Source: Numida meleagris (Eukaryota > Chordata > Aves > Galliformes > Numididae). Taken from it: a stretch of 64,000 nucleotides of DNA. Positions 1 to 12,931 of this stretch are shown piece by piece. Positions within the stretch are counted from its first letter, which is position 1. Each line of letters starts with the position of its first letter. Position numbers and translations under genes: made by a program. The stretch is from positions 102,988,138 through 103,052,137 of the forward strand of contig NC_034410.1 of assembly GCF_002078875.1 (NCBI RefSeq), read 5' to 3'. The notes beneath the pieces are model-generated. The model was given only the letters and a program-made list of their open reading frames with translations, was not told where the DNA came from and did no database searches.

Positions 1-3000
1 CTAAAGCATGTACAGTATGTGTGAGCAAAATTTATTTTCCTTTTCTCCACTGTCATTTATGTCACAATAAACTTAGTTTCTCCTCTAAATTATTTCCTTC
101 TCTATAATTTCCCTGGGTGACTCTTGGACCCTGAAGTGCTCCTAGCTGCAAAACTACCAATAAGAGTATTTTGAACTCTAGTTATTCACAAGAAACTTGC
201 AATCCTCACATCCCACAAATACTGTATGTGCTGTAAGATGAAAGGAGCCTACTCTGCTTTAATCATGTCCTGTTCATTTCCTTGAACTAGAATTTCTCCT
301 CATTCAAGTGTCTCTCCATTTCTTTCTTGCCCACTCCAGAAATGAAAAAACTTCAAATAGTCACATACTGAACTGAACAGTAATTTCGCAGCAGGATTTG
401 ATCACTACAGGAGCAAGGGAAGGAAAATACACAACAGTGAAAAGAACCTTTGGATCACAAAATTTAATAATTTTTATAGATAAATGGTTATGAAAGGGTC
501 CAGCATAGTACTCCTTAAAAATGCATCACAGCTTTGCTGTAGAGCGCTAAATAGCAATGCGAAGCATACCAGCAATGTGTGGGATGATCAGCACTTCACG
601 GATGGATTTCAGTTTTGCACTGGAAACAGACGTGGGAATAGATTGTGCTTTCACATACTACACTTGGGCATTCTGTCCTAGTTTTAAAAGATCAGCACAA
701 GATTTTCTTTTGTTATAAATATCCGATAGCCTAGAATGCCTTTCACAATTTTTGCTAGAAATTCATTAAGTGTCTGCTATAGTTGTATTGTTCTCTAGCA
801 TCATGTGTTGGATTTTCTTCTGAAACACTCAAGTGAACAAAACCTCAGCTGCAATACTGGTGCTGCGAGACATAGCTTTTCCCAGGCTTGTTTTGGGAGA
901 TCCTCACCTCCAGAGCAGGGGGTGAGGGGCACCTCCAGGAGCGCCGCGTGCTCTCCGCCGCACCCCGCTGCTGCAGCGCTGCCTTTAGCAGCCACACACC
1001 GCATGTGACACATGAAATAAAGCTTTAAGACATTTTTCGTGACCTGATGGCATATGTGGAGAACTCAGAATATTCCTTCTCACATTTGTCACTTTCCGTG
1101 TTGTCAAAGAAGCAAAATGAATTCCATCTTCCTCCTCACAGAGCTGTGTTTGGGTCCCCAAGTTCTCAGTCCTGTCTTGCCCTGAGTGCCCAAAGGAACA
1201 GACAGTTTTGATTTTATTACCTCCAAACACCCTGGTTTATTGTTCAGATAATTGATCAAAGTACTAAAGACTACCTTTAGGGTCTATCTGGGGATATTCT
1301 GCTGCCATCCTTGCTAACCTCGCTGACCTTTCACTTTTCATTCCAGCGATATTTGCTTTCTATTTTAAATCAGACACAAGGCAGAAGTTTGCATCTTACC
1401 TCCCGGCTGCTAGATTTTTTGTAACAGTCACATTTTTTCTCATCTTGCAAGAAAACCTATCAGAGAGTTTCCAAAACTCCCTCTAATATTTATCTTAAAT
1501 GGTTATGTTTAATCCATGGCTTCACCAAGAGACTTCAAGGATATTTTAGGAAATTAAGAGAGATATGCTTTTCCTTTACTGGCTCTGCCACAACTAGCAT
1601 TAAGCTCATCTGCAGGTTTTGTAACTCACTACTTTATATTTCACCCTTTCTTTTTTTTCATTAGGCTGAGATTAACTCAGTTTTAAAGGAAAATGCTTGA
1701 AATGTTCCATTTATTTGGTATAGCAGAGTAGTCCATTTCTAAGGGAAAGTTGCATGATTTTCTTAACAGCTCTCAGCCTTGATTAATGCCATCTGCTCTG
1801 GGAGGTTTGTTCCTTTAGCATGTCAACCCTGGAGCTTCTCTTGTGATACCACAACATTTGATAGGCCTTTATCTTTAATAATTAAATAAAATATATAAAG
1901 AGTGAATATATTTCCAACCAGTAAAGACTAATAGGAGGACATAACGTAGGCTCTGTGATACACTTGTCATTTTTAATAGCCTCTTTGATCAAGCAAATCC
2001 ACCAATTCTCTATCACATATTAGTATTTCTCATTTGTTTCTAGAAATACGTCTATTTGCTTTTGAAATTTCCTCTCAGTTCTCCTGTTTCCCATCTTTCA
2101 CTCTTCCTCGCCAGTTTACGTTCCTTTCTGTTGGGTTTGCCAGGGCTAGATTTCCTTTTCCTGAAGGTTACCTGTTTGGTTCATCATACTGTGTTTGTTT
2201 TTTCTTGCCTTCCTGCTTCCTTTTTGGTTTCAGGGTATGCATACCTTCTGTGATGCAATTATGGTATGCTTAAGTAGTTCCATGCAAAGGCTAAGGATTG
2301 TAATGTCTTCACTTCTGACTAGTTTCCTCTTCTGTACTTCTTTCCAACCCTCTCCTCCCTCCAAGTCCAAGAAATGTAAAGGATTATATTTTAATTGCAA
2401 TACAATCTAAGAGTTAGCTGCCTGGTAGATTTTGTTCTCCACCCTGGAAGGCTTTATATGATGTTTTGGGTTTCTTGTTCTGCGCTGGGGTGGGAGATAT
2501 TTGCATTAGCTTCTTTGTTTAAGGCTGGCATACGCTTCTACACTTCCAGATACTGCGTGAAACAGAGTTGTGGCACAAACAAGTGGCAAATGCAATTTCA
2601 AATACAAGTCCTTCCAAGGCACTGTGAGCGAGAAATGACAAATTAAGATTGGTCAGACTGTTTGATACCGGAGCACGCTTCAATAAGTTCAAGAGCACTG
2701 GCAGGGTTTTGGAAAAAAAGCTGGATATGTTATCAGGATGGCATTCTCCAGGAAGGGAGGGGCTGCTCTGTTTTCTTTTTGCACTGTGATCATGTTACAC
2801 TATGTTTGTTAAACAAGAAACTGGGAAAACTGCAAGAAAAATCCTGGTTTAAAACCAGCAAACACACATGCTTTGTTTTAACATCTCCTTGCCATGGTGG
2901 GACAAACTGCTTTAATCACTTTCAATTAGCTCTGGAACCTAAAGGAAAAAAAGAGGCATTTAAACAAAAATGCCAATAGCATGGAGAAGGGGTGAAATGA

Positions 3001-5254
3001 GAAGGCTGGGAAGGAAAGAACCGACAACTAGCCTTCTGCTCACACTGAACGCAGGAGTACTATTCATGCAGGAAGAGAAAAAGAGGGACAATGAGGAAAG
3101 GGTCAGGCAAGGCTCTGAGTATGACCAAAGAGTTTGCATATGGAGGTTGGCCATAAATGACACCAAATCACTGGGCTGCAAAGCTGCAACGAGGTCCTCA
3201 CAGGTCCAGTGGGGGAGCTTGGAGTGTTTCCCATCTGGATGCCTGCTGCAGCCACATCGCAGCTCGGCTCTGGGCAAGAACCCACTGTCTTCTGCTGCAT
3301 AGCAGCCAGGCAGAAGCTGAGGCACCCTCCAAGCCACACACCCAGTCTGGAGGTGATGGCTGCCACTGTTTAGTGGAGGTCAGTTTGGAAAGAGTGTCTT
3401 TTACTTCCCCACAGTGGTGTGGGGTTTATTTGGCTTCAGGTAGCTGAAGTCCTGAAGCAAGACAACATTACATTCACTAGACCTTGGCTTTAAAAGGAGA
3501 TTTGTAGAAGAAAAGAATAGCACCGATGTATTTTTAGGGCACAGAAAATTTTTTTTAAAAAGATATGTATTTTGAAACTGACCCTTGGCAGCCTGTTTAA
3601 AAGAGCTTGAAACTATCTGAACTACAGAAGGAAAAAAAAAAGGAAAGAAAAACATGCCTAGGAGGGCTGAAAAATCACTTCAGTAATAGATGACTTTTAA
3701 CTTTACATCAGAAAATGTTTGGCAGGCATAATTTTAAAGTGTTAGGGAAATGTGTGTGATAACTTCTCGGGTGAAAGAGCAAATGTAGTCCACAGTGAGA
3801 TTTATCAAATGTTCATATAAGCAGTCAGAATCTGGCAGGGCCAGCTGCCGGAGAGGGGTAAAGAGGATCGCAGCTCTGAACTTTGAAAATCTAATGAAGC
3901 CCAGTGATTTCTCACAGGAAATTTTTCTTTGAGCATGTTCATGTGTCGTGGGAATGCTAGCAAGCAGAAGGCTCTGACAAAATGCCAGCTATAAGGCATA
4001 AGGGAAACAAAACCCTCCAAGCCCTACCAAAGGCCAAACCACCCTTTTCCTCTTTTAAAGCTGCAAAGATTCTTGATGCAACAAAATCCCTGAGCCCTGG
4101 TGCACTCTCCTTAATTACACAAACAGGCCTATTAACACAGCCAGGGTTATCAGGAGGGGCTTGTAGGATTGGTTCCTTCCCAAAGAGACCTGAAAAGCAC
4201 TGAACAACCCTGGGCCTGCATGGGAATACGAGCAGAGGCTTCAGCCAGACAGCAGCAGAAGGCAGTGCCACCTGGGGTATTCATGGGAGCAGAACCTGAC
4301 TATCGGCTCACAAAAGGAAGAGGTGGACATCAAGGTAAAGAGGGAGGTATGGGGCTAGGAGGACGATGACTAGAGGTAAAAAATACAGCTTAAAGCAGAA
4401 TTTAGCTTTCCCTGGTTTTGTACCATAAATATTTGAGCAGCTTGCTTTTGCTGTTTTGATGGAAAAGCATCTTATCAAGGAAGCATATGCTCTTGAGCAC
4501 CTTTTGTGGCAGAAAGTGTTTTTAAAAAAGTGGATTTATTAGCTCAGACACCTCCAAGATCATTCATTCCCAGTGCTCGAGCCACAATCATTTTACAGCA
4601 AGCTGACATTACGTTTGCTTGTAAGGTTCTTTGGAGCACGGGTTGTAATAGCAGGGCGCACCTTGGATCCCACATGCCAAAAATGATGGGACACTAACGA
4701 CACAGAAAGGCACAGAGGTCCCCAGACCTGATATGGGCTTTTAGAGGGCACCAGGTGTGCTAGAAATATGCAACAGCTAAGCCTAGTTGCAAATGTACCT
4801 TAGTCTTGAAACTACACACATGAAGTACAAGTGGGAGTGCAGAGTACCCACCATGTCCAAGAACTGGGCCATGTCTTGCAAGTAAGAGGTTGGAATTTGA
4901 TTCTGTTTTTCACTTTTAGCAGAACTGTGCTGGTTTTCCAAGTCCCCAAGGACGCATGAAAGCCATGTGTCTGTTTGGCCCAAATCATTTGTAACTCCTA
5001 CTTTCCATATGAAGTTCACCATAAAATAACAAAGAGAAATGACTTAATTGAATTTGTTTGGAACCCAATATCAGAGCAGTGTAACAAACAGAAAACAGTT
5101 GGGCATCATGCAATCAAACAATTAGGGAGAAGTTAAAAATTTCAGCACACATGCAACTGCATTGTGGAAAAACAATCAAAACTACTACACATAATATGGT
5201 TGTGCTTCTATAATAATTTCCATCCAGGCATAGAGAAACACTTAACATATTTTA
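1..5254. other. Non-coding stretch, no gene recognised
   Basis: Open frames here are short, overlap on both strands and show no family resemblance. A small CpG-containing patch lies at about 930-1005 inside otherwise AT-rich DNA; it has open frames on both strands but no splice or domain support. The rest is ordinary unique-looking DNA with short A or T runs. If the minus-strand start at 13.3 kb is real, this would be its first intron or sequence beyond it. That placement is inference. Confidence 0.5.
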
Positions 5255-5402
5255 CTTGAAAATTCCCAGCGTCATTTCCTGGGACTAAAAGGGAACCTAC
5301 AGATCTCTGCAGCTGAGCGATTAGCCCAGGGTCATCGGGCAGGAGAGGTGGAAGCAGGACTTTGGACTCCCAGTGATGTACCTTTATCACAAAACCATCC
5401 TT
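5255..5402 (-). repeat. Ancient MIR-like SINE fragment
   Basis: Read on the plus strand this resembles the inverted 5' half of amniote MIR/CORE-SINE repeats. It has a 'ttagcccagggtcat' block (compare the usual 'tgcccaaggtcac'), then a purine-rich 'ggtggaagcaggactt' block, then 'ggactcccagtg', ending with 'atcacaaaaccatcctt' (the usual 'ctaaccactagaccatcctt'). Block order and spacing fit, but the copy is highly diverged. Such copies are rare in bird genomes and predate birds. Recognition is from remembered consensus features, not an alignment. Confidence 0.5.
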
Positions 5403-7284
5403 CAGTATCCTTTGCGCTGATGACTTTGGAACTCACTTTAAAAGATCTAGTGAGATGCAGTGATGGGAGTGCTAGATAGCTACGCTAGATTGCCAGAGGC
5501 AACAAAAATGATTAGAGATGTGCGGGGGTATTTCTAAACAAAAAGATTAGGACAAGAACCATTTCATTTAGAAAGGAAAACAGTAAAGATGATAGAATTG
5601 AGGTATATAAAATAATGAGTGAAGGAGAAATCAGATGCCCTTCATAAAACAAGAGGGCACCTAATTGAACTTAAAATGGCATTAGCTTATAAATGGATAT
5701 CACTTTCCAGCTTATCTCTAAGCAACCCATGGAACTCTCAGTTGCAGGATATTGATGTAAATTGTTCAATAAGATTAAGAAAGAAAGGAACAATTATAAC
5801 TAGTAATAAATACAGAAGATCGTTGAGCTAAAGAAACTACTTCTTCAAAGCTCCATTTTTCCTCTGAAAGAACTACCTCTTCTCCCAAGAAAGAGCTAAC
5901 TCTTCATATTCCCCAACTGCGTATCACCTGAGTGCAGCAAGTTTGGCAAAAGCTGCAGCTGATTTCTTGTATGTCCCCAAAACAGGAGCAGTCCAGCCTA
6001 CACACTTCTCAGGAATCCTGTTCATCAGAACAGCCTTTGACACTCAGTGTCAAAAGTCAAAAGCTAACGGTCAAAACCATATTCTCATCTTGCCTCCAGG
6101 AATCCCAAACTGTCCTTGTACACAAAGGCCAACACAAGGAAAAGCTTAGCGTCAGGAAGGTTGTGCTGTCTGGTTCTTTTCCCTTCAGCTCATATGTGCA
6201 GCCACTTCCAAACTCTACTGCTCCCTTCTCTCTTTCCCTCTTTCTCCAGAGCCAAGCTGTGGATCCATATGAGATCCCATGTGGGTCTCAGCAGTGATCG
6301 TTTCCTGGACATCCAGGGGGTTCATCAGCCCTTCTGTTTGTCTACACACACTGGAGCCACTAGATCTAACTGTTCAGGTGTCTCTTCTGACTCTCTTTAA
6401 AGCCTTCCATTGGTGCTGCATCTGCCAATTTTCTTTAGGGCTCTCCCTAACTTCCCCACATCTGTAAGCTCTTTTTTATGATTACAGTGCTAATCCTTCT
6501 CTGTCGATCTGGTCTGCCTTTTCTCATTTTCTCCTGTAGTGGTCTTCATGACTTTACCCACAGTCACTGGTTCAGGTGTCTTGACATCACCCATAAGGTC
6601 CCCTCCAATACAGATCATAAAGCCCATCTAGCTCTTTTCCTGCCACTCCATTAAGAATGAATCAGGCTGCTATGTATAAATGGTCTCAAATCTGCCTACC
6701 AGTAGCAAGCTAGGAAGGTCTGCGTTCACCTTATTTGAGTGATCCCTAGCATCTCTCTTCAGTGTTCAGAAAAGTGTTTGGTATAATGAGTACATAATGG
6801 GTTACAGAAATGATAATGACCTGAATTACTCAGCATGGGTCTCAATGCTGAATGGATGGTCCATTGATTTCGCTTAGGAAAATGTCTTAACTGAACCTCC
6901 AAGTTAACTCCTTGCGTTATTTGGAAAGAAGCACACCTTAGGGAGAAGGAATCATTATTTTAGTCAGAGACCCTGCTTCTCCCCTTCCCCTCGGTCTGGT
7001 GACCATGGCACTCCTACCTTCATCTCTTGATCATGCTGCTGGGCCTGTGTTTCCTTTGTAAGACATGAGATGCACAGCTCCTGTTCCATCCCATGCTACC
7101 TCCAAGTTCAGATCACACAGGGAAATAGTGCTGCTCTTATTTCATAAGAGTACTTTGCCTTAATTTTGAGCAATTGTAACAGCTCCTGAACACTTCGGTT
7201 TCCAGCGGTTATTTATATGTTCTCAGCATTTGCCTCTCCTCTCTTCCCTCTGCTCCTCTGGCAACACTGATAGCAGAAGCTATT
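5403..7284. other. Non-coding stretch, pyrimidine-rich patches
   Basis: No gene or recognisable repeat. Plus-strand C/T-rich sequence dominates about 6170-6560, and this composition explains the overlapping open frames with Ser, Leu and Pro bias there. Confidence 0.45.
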
Positions 7285-7440
7285 AATTACTTGTTGAATA
7301 CCTGCAGTGCTCTGCTACAGTGCGAGAGGTGGTCCTCGCCCACCAGGATCTGTAAGCTGGGTATACAGGTAAACTAGCATGCAGAAAGTTTGCAGGGTGA
7401 TCGGACGATGAGGAGGATGTTTTTAAGTCCTTGTAAGAAG
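7285..7440 (-). repeat. Possible old SINE-tail fragment
   Basis: A block reading 'ggtggtcctcgcccaccagg' followed by 'tctgtaagctgggtatacag' is similar to the inverted form of a motif common in old amniote SINE tails, which on the sense strand reads 'tgtaagctctttgggg' then 'cagggac'. Only about 50 bases match well, so the boundaries are loose. It could be chance. Confidence 0.28.
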
Positions 7441-7522
7441 GTGAGGAAAAGAGAACAAGGCTCTCTGTGCATGTTTCTTTATTAAGTCCTCCTCTCCCTG
7501 TCATAGAGTATGATGAAAATAA

Positions 7523-7590
7523 ATTATAGAAACATAGAACACCCAGAGTTGGAAAGAACCCACAAGGAACATTGAGTCCAACTCCTGAGG
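7523..7590 (-). mobile_element. CR1 LINE, short 5'-truncated 3' end
   Basis: The plus strand starts with degenerate 'atagaaacatagaac' units and continues with 'gagttggaaagaaccc' and 'gagtccaactcctg'. This is the inverted 3' end of an avian CR1 non-LTR retrotransposon, whose sense strand ends in tandem ATTCTATG-type octamers. About 68 bp remain, as expected for severe 5' truncation. It has no coding capacity. Confidence 0.8.
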
Positions 7591-9780
7591 GAGTGAATGA
7601 GGTGAGAAAGTGAATTCATAACAAAGTGAATGTCAGTAAATAAATCAGAGGAGAACAATAAGCATTAAAGGTATGACTTGAAAAAAATAAGAACTACTGA
7701 AAGAGAAATAAATTTGCAGCTGGAACAGAGAAGCAATGATGGATCTACTTACAGGGCAAATCAGAAATTCCTCTCACGGACAAACATGCAAAATTTTCAC
7801 TGATCAGATCAACAGATATTGACTAAGGACATTTTTTCCTGTGAAAATATCAGATGCTTTTTCCATTTTTCTGTCACATGGTCTTTTTCTATTTTCTATT
7901 TAACTGAAGTTCAAAATAAACTGTGGTTGCTAGTTGTGAGAAATATCTGGTTTCAGTTTTGTAAAAGAATCCCATCACATCTGCTTTGAAACAGATTGGA
8001 TTGTTTAGAAGTATAATACATTTTTACTTGAGAAAATTAAACTTTTTTCCACTGACAGAATTGTTGATGAAAAAAGACTTGAGTCAGCCACAGACTGTGC
8101 AGGTAAGCTCTCCAGGTAAAGAGCTGGCATTCTTTGTAAATATTCTCCAAGTAGCTCAGGCTTTAAACACATGCTCAAAGCAGAGCATCACTCGATTCAA
8201 GGGTATCTCACTTCCAACAACATATTCCATATTTTGTATCAGGAAGCATTCTTGGAAACAATTGCTTTGTTTATGTCTACATTTATCATCACTTTGCTTG
8301 AGCAGACTTTTCCCTCTGGGATTTACAACTTGTGTATAATTACAGAGAACAGTCATATCTCTTTCCAAACTATGCTCTGCTAAGACGGACATTCAAGCCC
8401 CGTTAAATCTCCTTTCACTCCATTCCCTGGTCATCTTTTTAGCCCCGGTTCCAGTGCAAGTTCATTGTTCTGCAAGACGGATGCTCTGAGTTGTGCATTC
8501 TGCTCTAGATTAAATTTCACCTGTGCCTTACACTGAAGTATTAATATTTCTGCTGGAACTGACTCGCCTGAGACAACTTCCCATAATTTCTGGTCCAGCC
8601 AAGTACCAATGGGGTTTCACAGTTCTAAACTAAGGGCTATGACAGATGATGCCTAGCACATTGTATTACAGCAGCAGGAGACACTTTGGTCCCCACCCCA
8701 GGTACATGTTTGACAGAAGCCACCATATTCACATAGAGATGGGACAGGAATGCTTATGCCTGAGCTTATGTACTACAAGTCACAGTCCCACGTGCTAGCT
8801 ACTACGTCAACCACCCTGAATTATTACCTTGAAAATAAAGGAAATCCCACAGATGCTTACACCAATCCCAAGGTCTGGAGCACAACTGAGCCACCAGGGC
8901 TGGCTGAGAGTGAATAACCACAGCCATACAGGTCTCACCTTAGAATCACAAGTAGAAAGCCTGGGTGAGAGAGAAATCCTTCCCTTCTGTGGACAACTTT
9001 CTTCTGCAGTGCTACTTTTTTTTTTTTCTTCCTCAAAGGTCTGCTTCTTATGTATGAGTGCACTGAGCAAGGAAAGCCAGTTGAGTAAAAGCCACTACAT
9101 AATTTGCCAGGATGAGCTGTCCTTTGCCCAAACAAGCACTTAATAGGGTTTGTATCCCTCACCGTACACCTCAGCTACTCATAAACCACCTGCAAAGCCA
9201 CATTTGTGCTAACCTGCCAACCACAGCAAGCTGGGAGCTCCCATTGCCAGTGGGGCAGCCAGCCATATGAGCAGCGATCAGGAGAAGGTTATGGGGTGAG
9301 CAGTTCATTTCACAAACACTGGCTTAACACAACTGAGCATGTATCAGCATCCACTTTGGTTCAGTTGGGCATGGGATGTTGTTTATTTGATTTCTGGATC
9401 AAAAGCACGATTAAAATTCACAGCAGACAACTCGAGATTATTAAAGCTACAACATACATCATCAATTTGGAATGTGCTCATGGCTTTCATGTACGTTTAA
9501 AAAAATGCTGAAGGTATTATCAGCTAGGAAGATAGCAGATACTGCCTCCCCACACCCATAAACATTCTCTAAGCATATAAATATATGCAACATAATTTAC
9601 CAGAGAAGTAGGGAAAGAAGAGATACCTCTGCCTGCACAAGTAGCGAAGTGGACAAAATAAAAATGAAGATCTGTTTTTCATACTATTTGATTTTAATTA
9701 AAAAAAAAAAAAGAATTTGTATTCTGTGGAAAGTAGGGCACAGAAATCTGTATTTTAACACAGTAAGGCAAATTAATTCT
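7591..9780. other. Non-coding stretch, no gene recognised
   Basis: Nothing recognisable except short homopolymers: a T run near 9007-9020 and an A run at about 9701-9712. Open frames are under about 120 residues, overlap across strands and lack domain resemblance. Confidence 0.45.
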
Positions 9781-9782
9781 TT

Positions 9783-9840
9783 GTGAAACAACACAGAAGT
9801 CGATGGAACTATACCAAAGATGAATTTTACCCCGGCTGTA
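9783..9840 (+). repeat. Ancient amniote-type repeat fragment
   Basis: Contains 'gaagtcgatggaactatacc' followed by 'gatgaattttacccc'. This resembles a widely distributed amniote repeat motif of the form 'gaagtcaatgg(a)..acacca..gatgaatttggccc'. Only the core block is recognisable. A related block occurs at about 11,290. Family name is not assigned. Confidence 0.4.
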
Positions 9841-10101
9841 AAAAGAAAACATAAGTGCAATGTGGACCAACAGAAGATATTCCATTTAAAGAAGGAGTTA
9901 TGTTTCTGTCATAAAAAAAAACACAAAAACAACTAACTAGATTTATTTCCTGGAAGGAGATCCAACTTGGCTCCACTGTAGTAGTGTAGAAGGGTCCAAA
10001 ATAAGTAACAGCAGGCATCTCCATTAAAATTTGCTTCTGATCATCATTATTTTTCCTCTGGTACCAGCGAAGAGTTGAACACATATTGCAAGAGAGGCAC
10101 A

Positions 10102-10220
10102 GGAGCTTACCCCACAGAGTGTAAAATGGGGGTAAAAGCTCTGGAATTTAAAACTCAGCTCAGCTTGTGAATCGGTGTACGATCTTAAAGAAATCATGCA
10201 CACTCTGTGGGGCTAGCTCC
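10102..10220. repeat. 119-bp element bounded by ~21-bp inverted repeats
   Basis: The left arm (10102-10122) and right arm (10200-10220) are inverted copies: the inner 13 bases 'ccccacagagtgt' / 'acactctgtgggg' are perfect and the outer 8 bases differ at only about two positions. The 77-bp centre is unrelated between halves. This is the shape of a small non-autonomous DNA transposon (MITE) or a hairpin-forming sequence. No target-site duplication is obvious. Confidence 0.45.
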
Positions 10221-11254
10221 CACCTAAATATTTTTACCTTCCTAGCTATATAGGCTCAAATTCAAGAGTGGGGGGGAAATATTCTTAATTTTAGCCGTGC
10301 TCCGTGCCTGCTGCCTCACACATCAAGGTGGGGGTCTAATCCTCGCTGCAGGAGTGTCTGAAACAGTGGGTGACTATAGGCTCCCTGAAGCACCCGTACC
10401 TTCCAAAACCCAGCTGACTAGTTACACAAAAGCAAGAACTCTGCCTTGTTGTAGCGGTAGCGGTTTGTCTATACCAGCACACGTTAATAAATGAGCAGTA
10501 AAGAGCCATCATCACAATCTGTGCGTCTGAGCCTGCTTTATGGTATCCTGAAAATGTTTCTAAAGTAGGTAGGATACAGAGAGCAGGAATATCTTCCCTT
10601 CCCAGATGGGCTCATGTGAAATTCTGCCTGACCGTGAATGGCAGATACGATATTTTGGTAACAGTGAGAGATCCCACTTTGAATAATGCCCTCACATTTG
10701 TTATAATCACTGAATATTTCCTTTCACATCACATTTTCTCCATACATAAACTCAGCTTAATCCAATAAAGAAAGAGCCTATGTATGCGGGTCTTCTCCCC
10801 ATCAGGCAGGGGAAAGAGTGGCTTTTTGATCTCCAACAGTCATGCGATTTTTCATTTCTGCATGAGTAACAGGCACGAGTGGATGTCTTCCTCATGTGAA
10901 ACGGTCTGTTCTCAGGTTGTTCTCAGCCTCAAACTGAAGGCTTCAGTCGGAGACATCTGGTTAAGCCGCACTTCTCGGAGAGCAGCAACAAAAGCTGCAT
11001 TAGACGTGAGGAAATTGTTCATTAAAGAAACAATGCCAAAAATCAACCAGGGAACAACACTGAGGTGACAGATGGAATTGTAGCGGAAAGAACAACAACA
11101 AAAAAGAATTGAGAGAAAACGCAGTTCTAAAGTTTTGCAATAATTTGTCTTCTGAAAAGCAGACGTACACCAAACACTCCCCCTAAATTCTGGCATCTAA
11201 TGCAGTCATGTTTAACGTGGAATTTAAATGGAGGCAGTTTCTAAGGGACAGAGC

Positions 11255-11352
11255 AACACCTGAGGTCTGAATCGGACTGAAATCTGGAAGAATTCCACTG
11301 AAATCAATGGTTACAACAGCGCAAATCCGCAAGAGATCTAAATCTGTCCTAG
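11255..11352 (+). repeat. Ancient amniote-type repeat fragment
   Basis: Blocks 'cactgaaatcaatgg', 'ttacaacagcgcaaatccg' and 'gagatctaaatctgtcc' occur in this order. They match the general layout of an old amniote repeat ('tgaagtcaatggagttac', 'gtaaatc', 'gagatcagaatctggccc'). It sits directly upstream of a MIR-like block, so both could be parts of one old insertion or of a conserved element derived from it. Confidence 0.45.
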
Positions 11353-11375
11353 CTGATTCCAGATCTATCTTTTAT

Positions 11376-11515
11376 TTGCTATATGGCTCCAGGCAAGTCA
11401 GTGACCTTCTTTTTATTTCTCAGTTTCTCCATCCGTAAAATGGTGATAATGCTGCTTGTAATACACGAAGGCTGGGGGGACTGGTTAGTTCTATGGCACG
11501 CTCTGGATGTGGAAA
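11376..11515 (+). repeat. MIR-like ancient SINE
   Basis: Shows the MIR landmarks in order: 'ggcaagtcagtgacctt', 'tctcagtttctccatccgta', and 'aaaatggtgataatgctg'. These correspond to the canonical MIR core 'ggcaagtcacttaacct', 'cctcagtttcctcatctgta', 'aaaatggggataata'. The 3' part is weaker. MIRs predate the bird lineage and few survive recognisably in birds, so good preservation just upstream of a CpG island hints at functional constraint (inference). Confidence 0.72.
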
Positions 11516-12011
11516 TTGCGTGGGATCAGCCGCTTTTAGTCACCTCCATCACCTCTACGGACTGTTCTTAATACTCATATTTTCACTCACTCGCGTATTT
11601 CGCTTTCCAAACTCACAAACTGTAGGCTGAAGTCCTTACTCAAGCTTTACGCTGATTAATTCCATCACAGGATTCACATGAGAAAACCATGGATAAAATT
11701 CGGACCTCGGCCCCAACAACAAACTGCAAAGGTACTTCAGGGACACGACACAGAGTGACATTCTCTCCTCTGACATTCCTTTTTCAGAGCTCAGGGGGCT
11801 CAGGCAGCCACGGCACCCACACACACAAAATCGCCCGTGTCCTCGCTGCCGTTTGAGGAGCGCTCCCGTCCGCAGCCATAGCCCGCGCTGCTCGAGCAGC
11901 GAAACCGGGAGAAAGCCCCAACCTGGGAGCACCCCGGCTCCTGGCAGCGGTGAGAGGGACCTCTAGCGTGTGCTACAGCTGCGTGCCGCGCTCGGGGCTC
12001 CCTCACACATC

Positions 12012-12299
12012 CCAATCACCGCAGTCATTTTGAATACGCGAGTGGAAGTTTCGCTGAGTGCCTCCCAACTACTTCGCGAGCATCCTCGCACGGGCGCGCC
12101 TTAACCCAATCGGCATCAATTAAAGTTCCACTTTCCGACGGTTCGGTGAGCGAGGCACCGACTTCCTCGGGTTACCCCGAGTCCTCCCTCCTCGCCGCGC
12201 TGCTCTCACGGCCTCAGCGCGAAGCTCCGCGCAGCCCCCGGCCCCCCAGGAGACGGAAAGTCGCGTTTCGGGCGAAGCGGGGATGCGCTAAGAACCAAT
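12012..12299 (+). promoter_or_regulatory. Three CCAAT boxes
   Basis: CCAAT occurs at 12,012-12,016 (context 'cccaatcac'), 12,106-12,110 ('acccaatcggc', close to the NF-Y consensus) and 12,295-12,299 ('aaccaatgga'). NF-Y boxes usually lie within about 100 bp upstream of a start site and often come in multiples. All three are in plus orientation. NF-Y works in either orientation, so this does not fix strand. Confidence 0.4.
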
Positions 12300-12873
12300 G
12301 GAACGCATCCAGCCGGCAGCCCGCCGCCGTGCCCCGCACACCGGGCGATGCTCGCGGTGCGGGGGGAGGCTGCGTCCCTTCCCCGCCGCCCTGCGGGGAC
12401 GCAGCCGGGCTGCCCAAGCCGCTGGGAAGGTAGAGGCGTTTCGCCCATTTTTTTCATTTGCCCGAACAATCCCAGCACGCTCGGTGCCCGCGGGGCATTC
12501 TCGAATAAACTTGTATCTCGTTGATTGAAAACAGGCGGCGAACGCCTTTATTTTTTGTTTGTTTTTAATTTATTTTTGGGTTTTTAAGACCAAGCCGCTG
12601 CTCTCTCTCTTCCGGGACACCGGGGGACCGGAGCCGGACGCTCGGGGACCTCAGCCCCCTCCGTCCTCGCGGTCGCCCGCAGCCCCGCCGCCCCGCCGCC
12701 TCCCCCCGGGGCCGTGCGGGGGGAAGGGCCCCGGGCCAAGCCTCGCTCGCTGCCCCGGCAACAAAGGGCCCCGCGGGGGGCTCCGGAGGGGATGCATCGC
12801 GGAGGGACGGCGGAGCGGGGGTGGGGTGAGGTGCGGCGTGCGCGTGGCGGGGGGAAGGTGCCTCCGGCTCCCG

Positions 12874-12895
12874 CACGCACACACACTCACACACA

Positions 12896-12929
<34 letters not shown>
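12874..12929. repeat. CA/TG microsatellite
   Basis: An interrupted CA tract with 'cgcac' and 'actcac' variants at its left end, then a pure (CA)n run. Located within the CpG island just left of the gap. Likely length-polymorphic. Confidence 0.95.

Positions 12930-12931
<2 letters not shown>

Noticed and set aside
930..1005. Small CpG-rich patch as a promoter
   Set aside because: Only about 75 bp with few CpGs, no promoter motifs or splice signal. Too small to call a CpG island.
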